This document shows positions 22,418 through 30,213 of a stretch of 35,148 bases of DNA, in pieces. Source of the DNA: JAICWP01 sp035278025 (lineage in GTDB: Bacteria; Acidobacteriota; Terriglobia; Terriglobales; Acidobacteriaceae); NCBI GenBank assembly GCA_035278025.1, contig DATEJK010000102.1, positions 1-35,148 on the forward strand. The letters are read 5' to 3'. How positions within the stretch are numbered: the stretch's first letter is position 1; the number at the start of each line of letters is the position of its first letter. Under the pieces are notes generated by a model. It was not told the DNA's origin, ran no database searches, and worked only from the letters and a program-made list of their open reading frames with translations. The position numbers were made by a program, and so were the translations under genes.

Positions 22418-24700
22418 TTACTGCACCGTCACCGTAGCCTGCGCGCCGCTGGCCTGAATCGGCTGCATGGAGCTGTCGCGCAATCCGTCACGGGCGATGT
22501 TGAGCGTTGAAGTTCCCGACCCTTTGGCCAGGAAGGTAATGGTGAACACCTGCCCGCTCCCGGAAACCCCACCGGAGTTGGGCGGCCGCGTGGCCGTTAC
22601 CTGCAGCGTTCCCGTGGAGGGATCGTCGCGGTGCACCAGCGCCACCGGCTGGCCGTCGCGCGAGAGCAGGTTGCCATCGGAAACGTTCACCACTTCCAGC
22701 ATGTTCGGGTTGTAGGTAATCTGCAGCGGCACCGAGTAAAGGTTCTGCACCTGGCTGAGCACTACGTTCACCGCGAAAGTCTTGCCCGGTGACTGCGTGA
22801 CGTTGACCGGATCAAAGCTGAGAGTGGCTGCGCCCTGCGGATTGCTGGGGGGAGCGGGCGGCTGCGCGGGAGCTGCCGCCGGGGTTGGCCCGGCAGGAGC
22901 CGCCTGCGCCGGAGCTGCCGGCAGGGTCTCGCTCGCCTGGCGCAAATCAATGGAGTTGGCCGTGCCTACATCAATCACCCGATCGTTCATCGGAGTGATG
23001 AACTGGCCGCGCACGAGGTGCGGGGTCAGCACGAACACGATCTCGCTGTTCTTTCGATCCACATTGCTTTGCCCGAACAGGTAACGCAGTATGGGGATCT
23101 GCGCCAGCCAGGGATAGCCGGTGAGGCTGCGCACGTCATCGTGCTCGAACATCCCGCCCAGCATGTTTACTTCACCCTCTTTGAGCCGGATTTCGTGCTC
23201 GATCTTGCGCTGCCCGATGATGGGCTGCTGGATGCCGCCGATGTTGGTGTTCCCCGCCACGTTGGAAACGTCCATCATCACCTTGAGCGTCACCGAGCCG
23301 TCAGAGTGCACGTGCGGCGTGATATCAATGTTCACGCCTACATCCAGGTACTGGAATTGCGTGTTCACCAGTGGATTGATGCCCACCCCGCCTATGCCGG
23401 GCTGGAATGAACCCGTAGCCACCGGCACCCGTTCGCCGATTTTCAGCGAAGCTTTCTGGCCATCCACGGCGCGAATTTCCGGCTGCTGCAGAATGCGGCT
23501 GTCATTGTCGCTATAGAGCGCAGTCGCCGTTGCCGAACTGATGTTGACCTGGAAATCGGTGGCGTTCAAATTGCCCAGCGCGTTCAGGCTGATGCTGCCG
23601 GTACCCGTGCCGGTGCCTGTTCCCGTGCCCGTGCCGGTGCCCGTACCGTTACCGCTGCTGTTACTCGTATTCAAATTGGGCTGCAGGGAAACCGTAGCGC
23701 TGGTGGGCGGATTGATGCCCAGGGTGCGGACCTTCTCGCGGTTGACCTGCATCACCGCGATATCCACCACGACTTCCGGCTTGGCCTTGTCAATGTCGCC
23801 AATCAGCTTTTGCGCCAGCGCCACCTGGTCGGGCGTGCCCCGCACCACGATGGCGTTCTGCGAAGGCAGTTGCTGAATCCGGCTGACTTCCAGGATGGTG
23901 CGCATGGCATTCACCACGTCCTGGAGCTCAGTCGGAGCGGAGAGATTGGAAAGATAAAAAGTCTTAATAACGCTCTGTTCCAGTTCCTTGCGTTTGGCCG
24001 GATTGTCGGCGGCCACGAAGATGGTGTTGGAGGTTACCGGCCGCCAGAAGGTCTTGGATTCCAGGGCCACAATCTCCAGCGCCTGCTGCAGCGTCACCCC
24101 GTTCAACTCAATATGGATGCGCCGCGAGGTGTAATCGGGATCGAACAGCACGTTGATGCCGGCCAGCTTCCCTACCGTGTCATAGGCGACCTTGCTGTCC
24201 TCCGTCATCTTGAGGGTGATGGGAGTATTGGAGATGGGTGCCAACTCAACCGGTCCGCCCGCCTCCTGCAGCATCTTCCCCAGTGGACCTTGCGGCGCCG
24301 GAGGCGGCACTTCCTTCCCCGCCGCCTGCGCCTGCTGGATCATGTCCTGGGTACGCTTGATCTCCTGGGTGGCAATAAAGCTCGAAGGGTCAATAGCCGC
24401 GGCCTGCTCAAACATCTTCAACGCTACCTGCAGCTGGCCCGCCTGACGGAGCAACTGCCCCTGGTGCACCTTGGTGGCCGCCGCCAGGAAGCGCAAGCGC
24501 TCGAATGCGGTTCGATAGTAAAGATCGCTAGGCTTCAGGTTGTAGGCCTGGCGGTAATCCTCGTAGGCCTGCACGTAATCCTGCCGTGCTTCGGCTTCTT
24601 TGCCTTGGTTGTAAAGGGATTTAGCCTTATCGGCGAAGGCGGGGAGGCTGACCGCCGCCACCAGCAGCAACAGCCCGGACCACCGGGTCAATTTGTGCAT
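22418..24700 (-). CDS. Secretin (GspD/PilQ type) with TPR N-terminus and C-terminal cohesin-like domain
   Basis: The 760-residue protein has a signal peptide (LLLLVAAVSLPAFA), TPR-like repeats (about 25-130: QDYVQAYEDYRQAYNLKPSD), a secretin/TonB short N-terminal domain (about 150-240: GINVLFDPDY, LNGVTLQQALEIV), an N1-type domain (about 245-330), the secretin barrel (about 380-590: ILQQPEIRAVDGQKASLKIGERVPV, GGMFEHDDVRSLTGYPWLAQIPILRYLFG, EIVFVLTPHLVR), a Pro/Ala linker (600-640), and a beta-rich cohesin-like domain (about 645-760: FAVNVVLSQVQNLYSVPLQITYNPNMLEV). Secretins form the outer-membrane exit pore of type II secretion and type IV pili. A (Gly-Thr)8 tract lies at residues 352-368. 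GGGAG before the ATG at 24700 sets the start. Two pseudopilin genes follow. Confidence 0.92.
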   Translation of the reverse strand: MHKLTRWSGLLLLVAAVSLPAFADKAKSLYNQGKEAEARQDYVQAYEDYRQAYNLKPSDLYYRTAFERLRFLAAATKVHQGQLLRQAGQLQVALKMFEQAAAIDPSSFIATQEIKRTQDMIQQAQAAGKEVPPPAPQGPLGKMLQEAGGPVELAPISNTPITLKMTEDSKVAYDTVGKLAGINVLFDPDYTSRRIHIELNGVTLQQALEIVALESKTFWRPVTSNTIFVAADNPAKRKELEQSVIKTFYLSNLSAPTELQDVVNAMRTILEVSRIQQLPSQNAIVVRGTPDQVALAQKLIGDIDKAKPEVVVDIAVMQVNREKVRTLGINPPTSATVSLQPNLNTSNSSGNGTGTGTGTGTGTGTGTGSISLNALGNLNATDFQVNISSATATALYSDNDSRILQQPEIRAVDGQKASLKIGERVPVATGSFQPGIGGVGINPLVNTQFQYLDVGVNIDITPHVHSDGSVTLKVMMDVSNVAGNTNIGGIQQPIIGQRKIEHEIRLKEGEVNMLGGMFEHDDVRSLTGYPWLAQIPILRYLFGQSNVDRKNSEIVFVLTPHLVRGQFITPMNDRVIDVGTANSIDLRQASETLPAAPAQAAPAGPTPAAAPAQPPAPPSNPQGAATLSFDPVNVTQSPGKTFAVNVVLSQVQNLYSVPLQITYNPNMLEVVNVSDGNLLSRDGQPVALVHRDDPSTGTLQVTATRPPNSGGVSGSGQVFTITFLAKGSGTSTLNIARDGLRDSSMQPIQASGAQATVTVQ
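23597..23647. repeat. Hexanucleotide repeat coding (Gly-Thr)8-Gly
   Basis: Eight imperfect 6-bp units (variants of GCCGGT/GCCCGT on the plus strand) code for alternating Gly and Thr within the secretin, just before the secretin barrel. Codon changes between units suggest the tract is not freshly expanded, but its length could still vary. Confidence 0.8.
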
Positions 24701-24801
24701 CAAGATACTCCCAAGCAGATTCGACCTGTGGCGCACATGCGGCAAGCCTCTCCTCTTCTAAGAGATCGAACGGAAAGAGCTTTTTTGCATGAGGAAATGG
24801 A

Positions 24802-24833
24802 ATTATAGCATCGGAAAAAGCGGGGCTTGGCAA
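24802..24833 (-). promoter_or_regulatory. Candidate sigma70 promoter of the secretin operon
   Basis: On the minus strand TATAAT (24807-24802) is preceded by TTGCCA (24833-24828) with a 20-bp spacer, slightly long for sigma70. It would give a leader of about 95 nt before the ATG at 24700. The divergent smpB promoter must lie in the same 184-base gap. Confidence 0.4.
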
Positions 24834-24884
24834 TTACCGAGTTTGGGGTGGGTGCGGCTTTTGGTACTATGCCGATGGTGCTAA

Positions 24885-25415
24885 ATGCCCCGCCAGCCGG
24901 TACATCCGACGCGCTCCCAACCGGAAAAGAATCCCCGCCGCGATCCCACCGCCGCCGGCCAGCGCGACGCCTCAGTGAACCGGGCAGCCAGCCATAATTA
25001 CTTCCTGCTGGAGAAATTTGAGACCGGAATCGCCCTGACCGGTACCGAAGTGAAGTCGGTTCGCGCCGGGCGGGCCAACCTGAAAGACGCCTATGGCCTG
25101 ATCAAAGACGGCGAATTGTGGCTGCTCAATGCCCATATTGGCCCCTACGAGCACGGAAACATCTTTAATCACGAGCCCTTGCGTACCCGTAAGTTGCTGG
25201 TGCACAAGGAAGAACTGCGAAAGCTTATAGGAAAAACTCAACAGCGCGGCCTCACCCTGATTCCCACCCGCATGTACTTCAAGAATGGGCGAGTTAAGCT
25301 GGAGCTCGCACTGGCCAAGGGCAAGCAGTTGTGGGACAAGCGGGAAACCGAACGCCGCCGCACGGCCGACCGCGAAGCCCGCGAAGCCATGGCGCGGGCA
25401 GGAAAGCGGGTATAG
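24885..25415 (+). CDS. smpB: SsrA-binding protein SmpB
   Basis: The 176-residue protein binds tmRNA and delivers it to stalled ribosomes for trans-translation. Hallmarks are HNYFLLEKFETGIALTGTEVKSVRAGRANLKDAY, LLNAHI-PYE, HEPLRTRKLLVHKEEL, LTLIPTRMYFKNGRVKLELALAKGKQLWDKRE, and a basic C-terminal tail (AREAMARAGKRV). Length is about 15-20 residues above normal because of a Pro/Arg-rich N-terminal extension before VNRAASHNY; a GTG at 24972-24980 could instead be the start. No tmRNA gene (ssrA) is seen nearby. Confidence 0.95.
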   Translation: MPRQPVHPTRSQPEKNPRRDPTAAGQRDASVNRAASHNYFLLEKFETGIALTGTEVKSVRAGRANLKDAYGLIKDGELWLLNAHIGPYEHGNIFNHEPLRTRKLLVHKEELRKLIGKTQQRGLTLIPTRMYFKNGRVKLELALAKGKQLWDKRETERRRTADREAREAMARAGKRV

Positions 25416-25451
25416 AACCCCTTTTTCCGAGGACCTGAGATCGAGATACGG

Positions 25452-26276
25452 ATGAGAACGAACACTGGGTGGAAATCGCCGTGCCTGCATCTCGCACTTG
25501 CCTTGTTGATGGCCGTTCTCTTTGGCACGCTCCCAGTTCGCGCCCAAACCGACGAGATTCAGGTCTATGACGCGGAAATCGAACCGCCAGGTATCTTCAA
25601 CCTGATGATCCACAGCAACTTCACCCCTCTGGGGCGTACGACCCCAGAATTTCCGGGCGCTATAATCGCGGATCACTCGTTCAATGGAACGGCCGAATGG
25701 GCCTACGGCGTTACCCCGTGGTTTGAGCAGGGGCTTTACCTTCCGGTATACACGGTTTACTCAACGAATCAGGGAACGACAGTCAACGGTTTTAAACTTC
25801 GCGAACTGTTTGTCCGGCCGCACGCGCACGATCACAAATTGCTTTACGGAGCCAATTTTGAGTTCAGCGTCAACGCCAATTACTGGGAGGAACGAACCAT
25901 TACCTCCGAAATCAGACCGATCGTAGGGCTGCACTTGCATCGAGTGGACTTAATTTACAACCCTATCGTGGACACGGATTACCGGGGAGGCCTTGGCGGC
26001 CTGCAGTACAATCCCGCCGGCCGAATCGGTTACAACCTGAATGACAACTGGGCCCTTGCGCTCGAAGAATACGACGGTTTTGGCCCGCTGCACGACTTTG
26101 TCCCAGTCCATGAGCAGTTTCACGAAATCTGGGCCGTCATGGATCACGCCAGCAGTAAATCCCTCGGGATTAATGTAGAAGCCGGCATTGGCGTCGGCTT
26201 GACGGCGGGGTCCGACAAAATCACGCTCAAACTAATGCTGTCGCGCAACTTGAACTCGCGCCGCTGGCGGCCGTGA
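25452..26276 (+). CDS. Outer-membrane beta-barrel-like secreted protein
   Basis: The 274-residue product has a signal peptide (HLALALLMAVLFGTLPVRAQ) and a mature part of alternating hydrophobic and polar residues with aromatic girdles (EWAYGVTPWFEQGLYLPVYTVY, GANFEFSVNANYWEER, RIGYNLNDNWALALEEYDGFGP, INVEAGIGVGLTAGSDKITLKLMLSRNL). The final strand ends in basic residues. This matches the general look of small outer-membrane barrels, possibly of the phenol MetA-degradation (PF13557-like) type, but the exact family is uncertain. It starts 36 bp after smpB and may be co-transcribed with it by chance. Confidence 0.7.
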   Translation: MRTNTGWKSPCLHLALALLMAVLFGTLPVRAQTDEIQVYDAEIEPPGIFNLMIHSNFTPLGRTTPEFPGAIIADHSFNGTAEWAYGVTPWFEQGLYLPVYTVYSTNQGTTVNGFKLRELFVRPHAHDHKLLYGANFEFSVNANYWEERTITSEIRPIVGLHLHRVDLIYNPIVDTDYRGGLGGLQYNPAGRIGYNLNDNWALALEEYDGFGPLHDFVPVHEQFHEIWAVMDHASSKSLGINVEAGIGVGLTAGSDKITLKLMLSRNLNSRRWRP

Positions 26277-26403
26277 GTGTTCCGTGTTAGTGGTTAGTGC
26301 TGATCTCCTGAGATTCCCCGCGCTGTCATCCAGAGCGAAGACGCGCCATACAAATGCGCGTCCGAGTCGAAGGACCTTGCGTCTGCTGCCAGGGACGGCA
26401 CGA

Positions 26404-26409
26404 TACAAT
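26404..26409 (+). promoter_or_regulatory. Candidate -10 box (TACAAT) of the SDR gene
   Basis: TACAAT ends 7 nt before the ATG at 26417, again with no ribosome site in between, a leaderless-looking arrangement. The nearest -35-like TTGCGT (26377-26382) is 21 bp away. Confidence 0.4.
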
Positions 26410-26416
26410 GCGGCCC

Positions 26417-27235
26417 ATGTCCACTCTGGCGGGAAAGACCCTGTTCATCACAGGCTGCAGCCGCGGCATCGGGCTGGCCATCGCGCTGCGAGCGGCGCGC
26501 GACGGCGCCAACATCGTGGTCACCGGCAAAACTGTTGAGCCGAATCCCAAGCTGCCTGGCACCATCTACAGCGCGGCCAAAGAAATCGAGGCGGCCGGAG
26601 GCAAGGCCCTGCCCATCGCTATGGACATCCGCTTCGATGACCAGGTGCAGGCCGCCGTGGAGCAGGCGGTGCGCCGCTTCGGTGGCCTGGATATCCTGGT
26701 CAACAACGCCAGCGCCATCAGCCTCACCGGCACGCTGCAGACGCCGATGAAGCGTTACGACCTGATGATGGGCGTCAACGTGCGCGGCACTTATCTGTGC
26801 TCACAGGCCTGCCTGCCGCACCTGGCCAAGGCGGCGAACCCGCACATCCTCAATCTGGCGCCGCCGCTGGACCTGCGCCCCAAGTGGTTTGCCCCCACGC
26901 TGGCCTATACCATTTCGAAGTACGGCATGAGCCTGTGCGTGCTGGGCATGGCGGAAGAATTCCGCAAGCAAGGAATCGCGGTGAACGCCCTGTGGCCGCG
27001 CACCATTATCGCCACCGCCGCGCTGCAGGTGATTCCCGGGGCCGAGCCGCAACGCGGGCGCACCCCGGAAATCGTGGCCGACGCCGCCTGGCACATCCTG
27101 ACCCGCGACAGCCGCGGCAGCACTGGCAACTTCTTCATTGACGACGAGGTGCTGGCCGCCGCCGGCGTTACCGACCTCTCGCGTTATTCCGTCGCCCCGG
27201 GCGCGCAGCTCAAAAGCGATATTTTCATGGACTGA
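26417..27235 (+). CDS. HSDL2-like short-chain dehydrogenase/reductase
   Basis: The 272-residue oxidoreductase has the cofactor loop TGCSRGIG (12-19), the VNNASAISL motif, and the catalytic Tyr164-x3-Lys168 (YTISK). MMGVNVRGTYLCSQACLPHL and AEEFRKQGIAVNALWPRTIIATAAL are close to HSDL2 and related bacterial proteins, which lack the C-terminal SCP2 domain of the human enzyme. In HSDL2-type sequences a Ser sits in the motif SPP before the Tyr; here it is Ala148 (APPLDL), so the usual catalytic Ser appears missing. Substrate unknown. The ATG at 26417 was chosen for the TACAAT box and homology. Confidence 0.88.
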   Translation: MSTLAGKTLFITGCSRGIGLAIALRAARDGANIVVTGKTVEPNPKLPGTIYSAAKEIEAAGGKALPIAMDIRFDDQVQAAVEQAVRRFGGLDILVNNASAISLTGTLQTPMKRYDLMMGVNVRGTYLCSQACLPHLAKAANPHILNLAPPLDLRPKWFAPTLAYTISKYGMSLCVLGMAEEFRKQGIAVNALWPRTIIATAALQVIPGAEPQRGRTPEIVADAAWHILTRDSRGSTGNFFIDDEVLAAAGVTDLSRYSVAPGAQLKSDIFMD

Positions 27236-27363
27236 TAGCGCGCCGGCATCTCGCGCCGCTTGGCGCAGCGCCAGCGTCTCCTGCCACGCTTGCCAAATAC
27301 CCGAAGCACAAAGCCAACGGCCTGCTTCCCTGCTCGCATCTACGAAGCTGGAGGTTCCTTTTT

Positions 27364-27774
27364 ATGAGCCGATTGCTTCTGTTTTTCGTTTTGCTGCTTG
27401 CTTTCGCCATCAGCAGCCCGGCCCAGCAATCGAACCCGGGGCAGAACTCCACCGCAAAGAAAACCGCCGAGCAGACCATGGCCGGAAGCCGCTCGGTTTC
27501 CAGCAGCTCCAAGCAGACGCAGCACATCACGGGCTGCCTGCAGAAGCAGAATGGCGAATACGCGATCAGGGAAAAGAACGGGAAGATCGCTAATGTAACC
27601 AGCACGCTGGATCTGGCTTCCCAGGTGGACCATGAAGTGACGGCGACGGGAACCTGGCAGCCGCGCTCGAATGCCGAAACACCCAACAGCAGCGCCAAGC
27701 ACGAGATGGTGGATAATCCCAATCAACTGCTCGAGATCGGCCACCTGAAAATTCTCGCCAATACCTGCAAATAG
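27364..27774 (+). CDS. Small secreted protein, DUF5818-like
   Basis: The 136-residue protein has a signal peptide (LLLFFVLLLAFAISSPAQ), a Ser/Gln/Lys-rich linker, and a C-terminal domain with the motif HITGCLQKQNGEYAIREKNG, DHEVTATGTW and a final ILANTCK. Small proteins of this layout (Thr-Gly-Cys-Leu near the start of a beta-barrel and VTVTG later) are common in Acidobacteriota and are, as I recall, grouped as DUF5818. Two Cys could form a disulfide. GGAGG at 27350-27354 is the ribosome site. Function unknown. Confidence 0.75.
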   Translation: MSRLLLFFVLLLAFAISSPAQQSNPGQNSTAKKTAEQTMAGSRSVSSSSKQTQHITGCLQKQNGEYAIREKNGKIANVTSTLDLASQVDHEVTATGTWQPRSNAETPNSSAKHEMVDNPNQLLEIGHLKILANTCK

Positions 27775-27885
27775 CGGTCGGCGGCGGCCATCACCATTTC
27801 TGGGGGCGGGGCCCGCGTAATTTGCTGCGCCCAGGATGGGAACTGAAGATGCGCCGTGCGGTCCCCGTTGCGTTAATCGCGGAGT

Positions 27886-29001
27886 TCAATCCGCCCGGAC
27901 AGTCGTTCCCTTTCCTAAACTCACCCAGCGCCCGTCGCCGGCGGAGTGCTCCACCGCCTCCAGCACCCGCTGCACCTGCAGCGCGTCGTCAAAGTTGGCA
28001 TGGAAGGGCTGGTTCCTGGCCAGGGCATCTAGAAAATCCGCCAACGTTGAGGTGAAGGTGTGTTCGTAGCCGATGATGTGTCCGGGCGGCCAGTAACGGT
28101 CCACGTAAGGGTGCCCCGGCCCGGTGACCAGCACCTGGTGCGGCCCAAGGATCTCCTGCTTGTCGCCGCAATCGTAGAACTCCAGCCGGTTCAGGTCCTC
28201 CAGGTTGAAGCGCAGCATGCCTTTGGAGCCGTGAATTTCGAACTGGTTATAGTTCTTGCGGCCGATGGCATAGCGCGTGGCCTCGAAACTGCCGATACTG
28301 CCGTTGGCGAAGCGCGCCAGCAGGAGCACGGCATCGTCCACGTCGCGCGGCGGCGGGGCAAAAGTCTTCAGCATGGCGGAAAGCTCGCCGATTTCCCCGT
28401 TGAGCATCAGAGCCAGGTCAATGGAATGGGAGAGCAGGTCGCCCATGGCGCCGCTGCCCGCCTCGCTCTTCTTGAACCGCCAGATGCCCGCTCGGTCCGG
28501 CCCCCAGCTCTGCAGGTAAACCGCGCGGTAGTGATAGACCTGACCCAGTCGGCCTTCCTCCATCATGCGCTTGGCCAGCGCGATGGCGGGCACGCGGCGG
28601 TAGTTGAACCACACCAGGTTGGGAACCTTGCGCGCCGCCGCCGCCATCCGCTCCGCTTCCGCTACCGACATGGCCAGCGGCTTCTCGCACAGCAGAATCT
28701 TGCCCGCCTTGGCCGCCGCCAGGGCCACGGGCGCGTGCAGATTGTTGGGCGTGGCCACGTCCACCACGTCAACGTCTTTACGCTCAACCACCGATTGCCA
28801 TTCGGTTGCGGTTTCCTCCCAGCCCCACCGCGCCGCCATAGCGTCCAGGGTTTCGCGGTTGCGGCCGCAAATCACCTTGCGGCGCAACTCGAATGGCGAA
28901 TCAAAAAAGTGCCCTACCTGGTGGAATGCGTTGGAGTGAGCCCGGCCCATGAATCCCTGGCCGATCATGGCGACGTTCAGCGTCTTTTTGGCAGCGCTCA
29001 T
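27886..29001 (-). CDS. Gfo/Idh/MocA-family sugar dehydrogenase-like oxidoreductase
   Basis: The 371-residue protein has the NAD(P)-binding Rossmann loop IGQGFMGRAH, the family motif CEKPLA with Glu106-Lys107-Pro108, and GDLLSHSIDLALML in the substrate domain, the usual GxxxDxxxH-like region. Enzymes of this family oxidise sugars, sugar nucleotides or inositols at the expense of NAD(P). Related proteins in this length range often act on inositol, glucose or levoglucosan. No companion sugar genes are adjacent, so the substrate is open. GAGGA before the ATG at 29001 supports the start. It is transcribed alone, 85 bp downstream of the anti-sigma gene. Confidence 0.93.
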   Translation of the reverse strand: MSAAKKTLNVAMIGQGFMGRAHSNAFHQVGHFFDSPFELRRKVICGRNRETLDAMAARWGWEETATEWQSVVERKDVDVVDVATPNNLHAPVALAAAKAGKILLCEKPLAMSVAEAERMAAAARKVPNLVWFNYRRVPAIALAKRMMEEGRLGQVYHYRAVYLQSWGPDRAGIWRFKKSEAGSGAMGDLLSHSIDLALMLNGEIGELSAMLKTFAPPPRDVDDAVLLLARFANGSIGSFEATRYAIGRKNYNQFEIHGSKGMLRFNLEDLNRLEFYDCGDKQEILGPHQVLVTGPGHPYVDRYWPPGHIIGYEHTFTSTLADFLDALARNQPFHANFDDALQVQRVLEAVEHSAGDGRWVSLGKGTTVRAD

Positions 29002-29085
29002 TGTGGTCCTCGCAGCAAAATCAAAAGCAATAGTTTTAGCACGATTTGCGAGTTCCAGGCGGGAGCGGAAGGAGAAGACGAGCGG

Positions 29086-30213
29086 CTACTGCTTTTGCCA
29101 GGTGAGGCCGCCGTCAGAGGTGGTCCAAGTCTGGCCGCCGACGGTGGTCAGGCTGCCATGCTGGCCGTCGTGAAAAGCCAGACTGCTGATGTCATCGCGC
29201 AAGGCCTCACCCGCGGCTGAAGGCGAGAGGCGCTGCCACTGGCTGCCGTCATCGGGGCTGTAGTAGAGCGCGCCCGCCTGGCCCCCCACCCACACATTCG
29301 TTCCGACCACGGCCACGGCGTGGAAAATAACGCTGCCGGTGAAGGGTACGGTTTGCCAGTTCTTGCCCACGTCGGTGGAACGCAGCAGGGCGCCCTCCGA
29401 AGAAAGCATCCAGCGCGTGGGCGGCGCCAGCTTCTTTTTTCCCATGGCGCGCACCGGAACGTTGGAAGCAATCATTACCTCCGCGCCGGAGGTGGAGGCA
29501 GGAACCGGATTGCCGGAAGGAGCTGCAACCTTGGCGGCAGGAGCGGCGGCAATGCTGGCGGCTGCAGCCGAAGACCGGCCCCCAGCGGCCGCGACCTCGT
29601 CAGTAGACTTCGCCAGCGTTCCCGAGGCGATCTCGTTAGCCGAGGCCGGCTCCTGGGGCGCGGGAACGCCTTTCGGCGCCACATCCTTGGCCTCCAGCTT
29701 AGCCTGCTGGCGCGGCTGCGGCGCAGTTTTCGGCGGCGCATTTCTAACATCTAAGCGGGCTTCCGCAGAAGGAGCGGGAGCAGCCGGAGCAGGAGCAGCT
29801 TCTTTTCTCGCCAGGGCCTGCGCATCGCGATTCTGGGCAATAACCGGCGCTTGAGATGCGGAAGCCACCTCTTTCCCCGCCGGTCCGGGCCCGCCGCGGA
29901 ACAGGACCGCGGCTCCCCCAATGACCACAATAGCGGCTGCTACCCCAACCCAGCGCCAGGCGGAAGCGGAGGACCACCTCCAGCCGCTGGAAACCACTCC
30001 CGCCGCTAACTCCGGCGCGACCTCATTCTCCGGCATAGCGCACCACAGCACGGCGCGACAGGGCTCGCACCCGGCCAGATGGGCTAACAGCCGCTCGCGC
30101 TCCGCTCCCAACAGGCTGTGCTCGGCGAAGGCGGCCAGCAGGTCGGCAGCTGGATGCTCGCCCGGGACGGCGGATGCCAGCCGCTGCAGCACGATTTTAG
30201 GCAGCTCGGTCAC
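29086..30213 (-). CDS. Transmembrane anti-sigma factor with zinc-finger and extracytoplasmic Asp-box repeats
   Basis: The 375-residue protein has an N-terminal zinc-binding anti-sigma-like motif, HLAGCEPC (HX3CX2C, near 47-54), one membrane helix (about 86-105, VGVAAAIVVIGGAAVLF), a long Ala/Pro-rich linker (110-260) and a C-terminal module (about 265-375) with three Asp-box/BNR-like units: STDVGKNW, SPDDGSQW and TSDGGLTW. ZAS-type anti-sigma factors sequester their sigma until released; the outside domain would sense the signal. Its GTG at 30213 shares one base with the sigma stop (TAGTG), a tight coupling. The 110-residue end is too short for a full propeller; it may pair with another protein. 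Confidence 0.82.
   Translation of the reverse strand: MTELPKIVLQRLASAVPGEHPAADLLAAFAEHSLLGAERERLLAHLAGCEPCRAVLWCAMPENEVAPELAAGVVSSGWRWSSASAWRWVGVAAAIVVIGGAAVLFRGGPGPAGKEVASASQAPVIAQNRDAQALARKEAAPAPAAPAPSAEARLDVRNAPPKTAPQPRQQAKLEAKDVAPKGVPAPQEPASANEIASGTLAKSTDEVAAAGGRSSAAAASIAAAPAAKVAAPSGNPVPASTSGAEVMIASNVPVRAMGKKKLAPPTRWMLSSEGALLRSTDVGKNWQTVPFTGSVIFHAVAVVGTNVWVGGQAGALYYSPDDGSQWQRLSPSAAGEALRDDISSLAFHDGQHGSLTTVGGQTWTTSDGGLTWQKQ

Noticed and set aside
23597..23647. CRISPR-like or minisatellite array
   Set aside because: The repeats are in frame, code (Gly-Thr)8 inside the secretin, and have no spacers.
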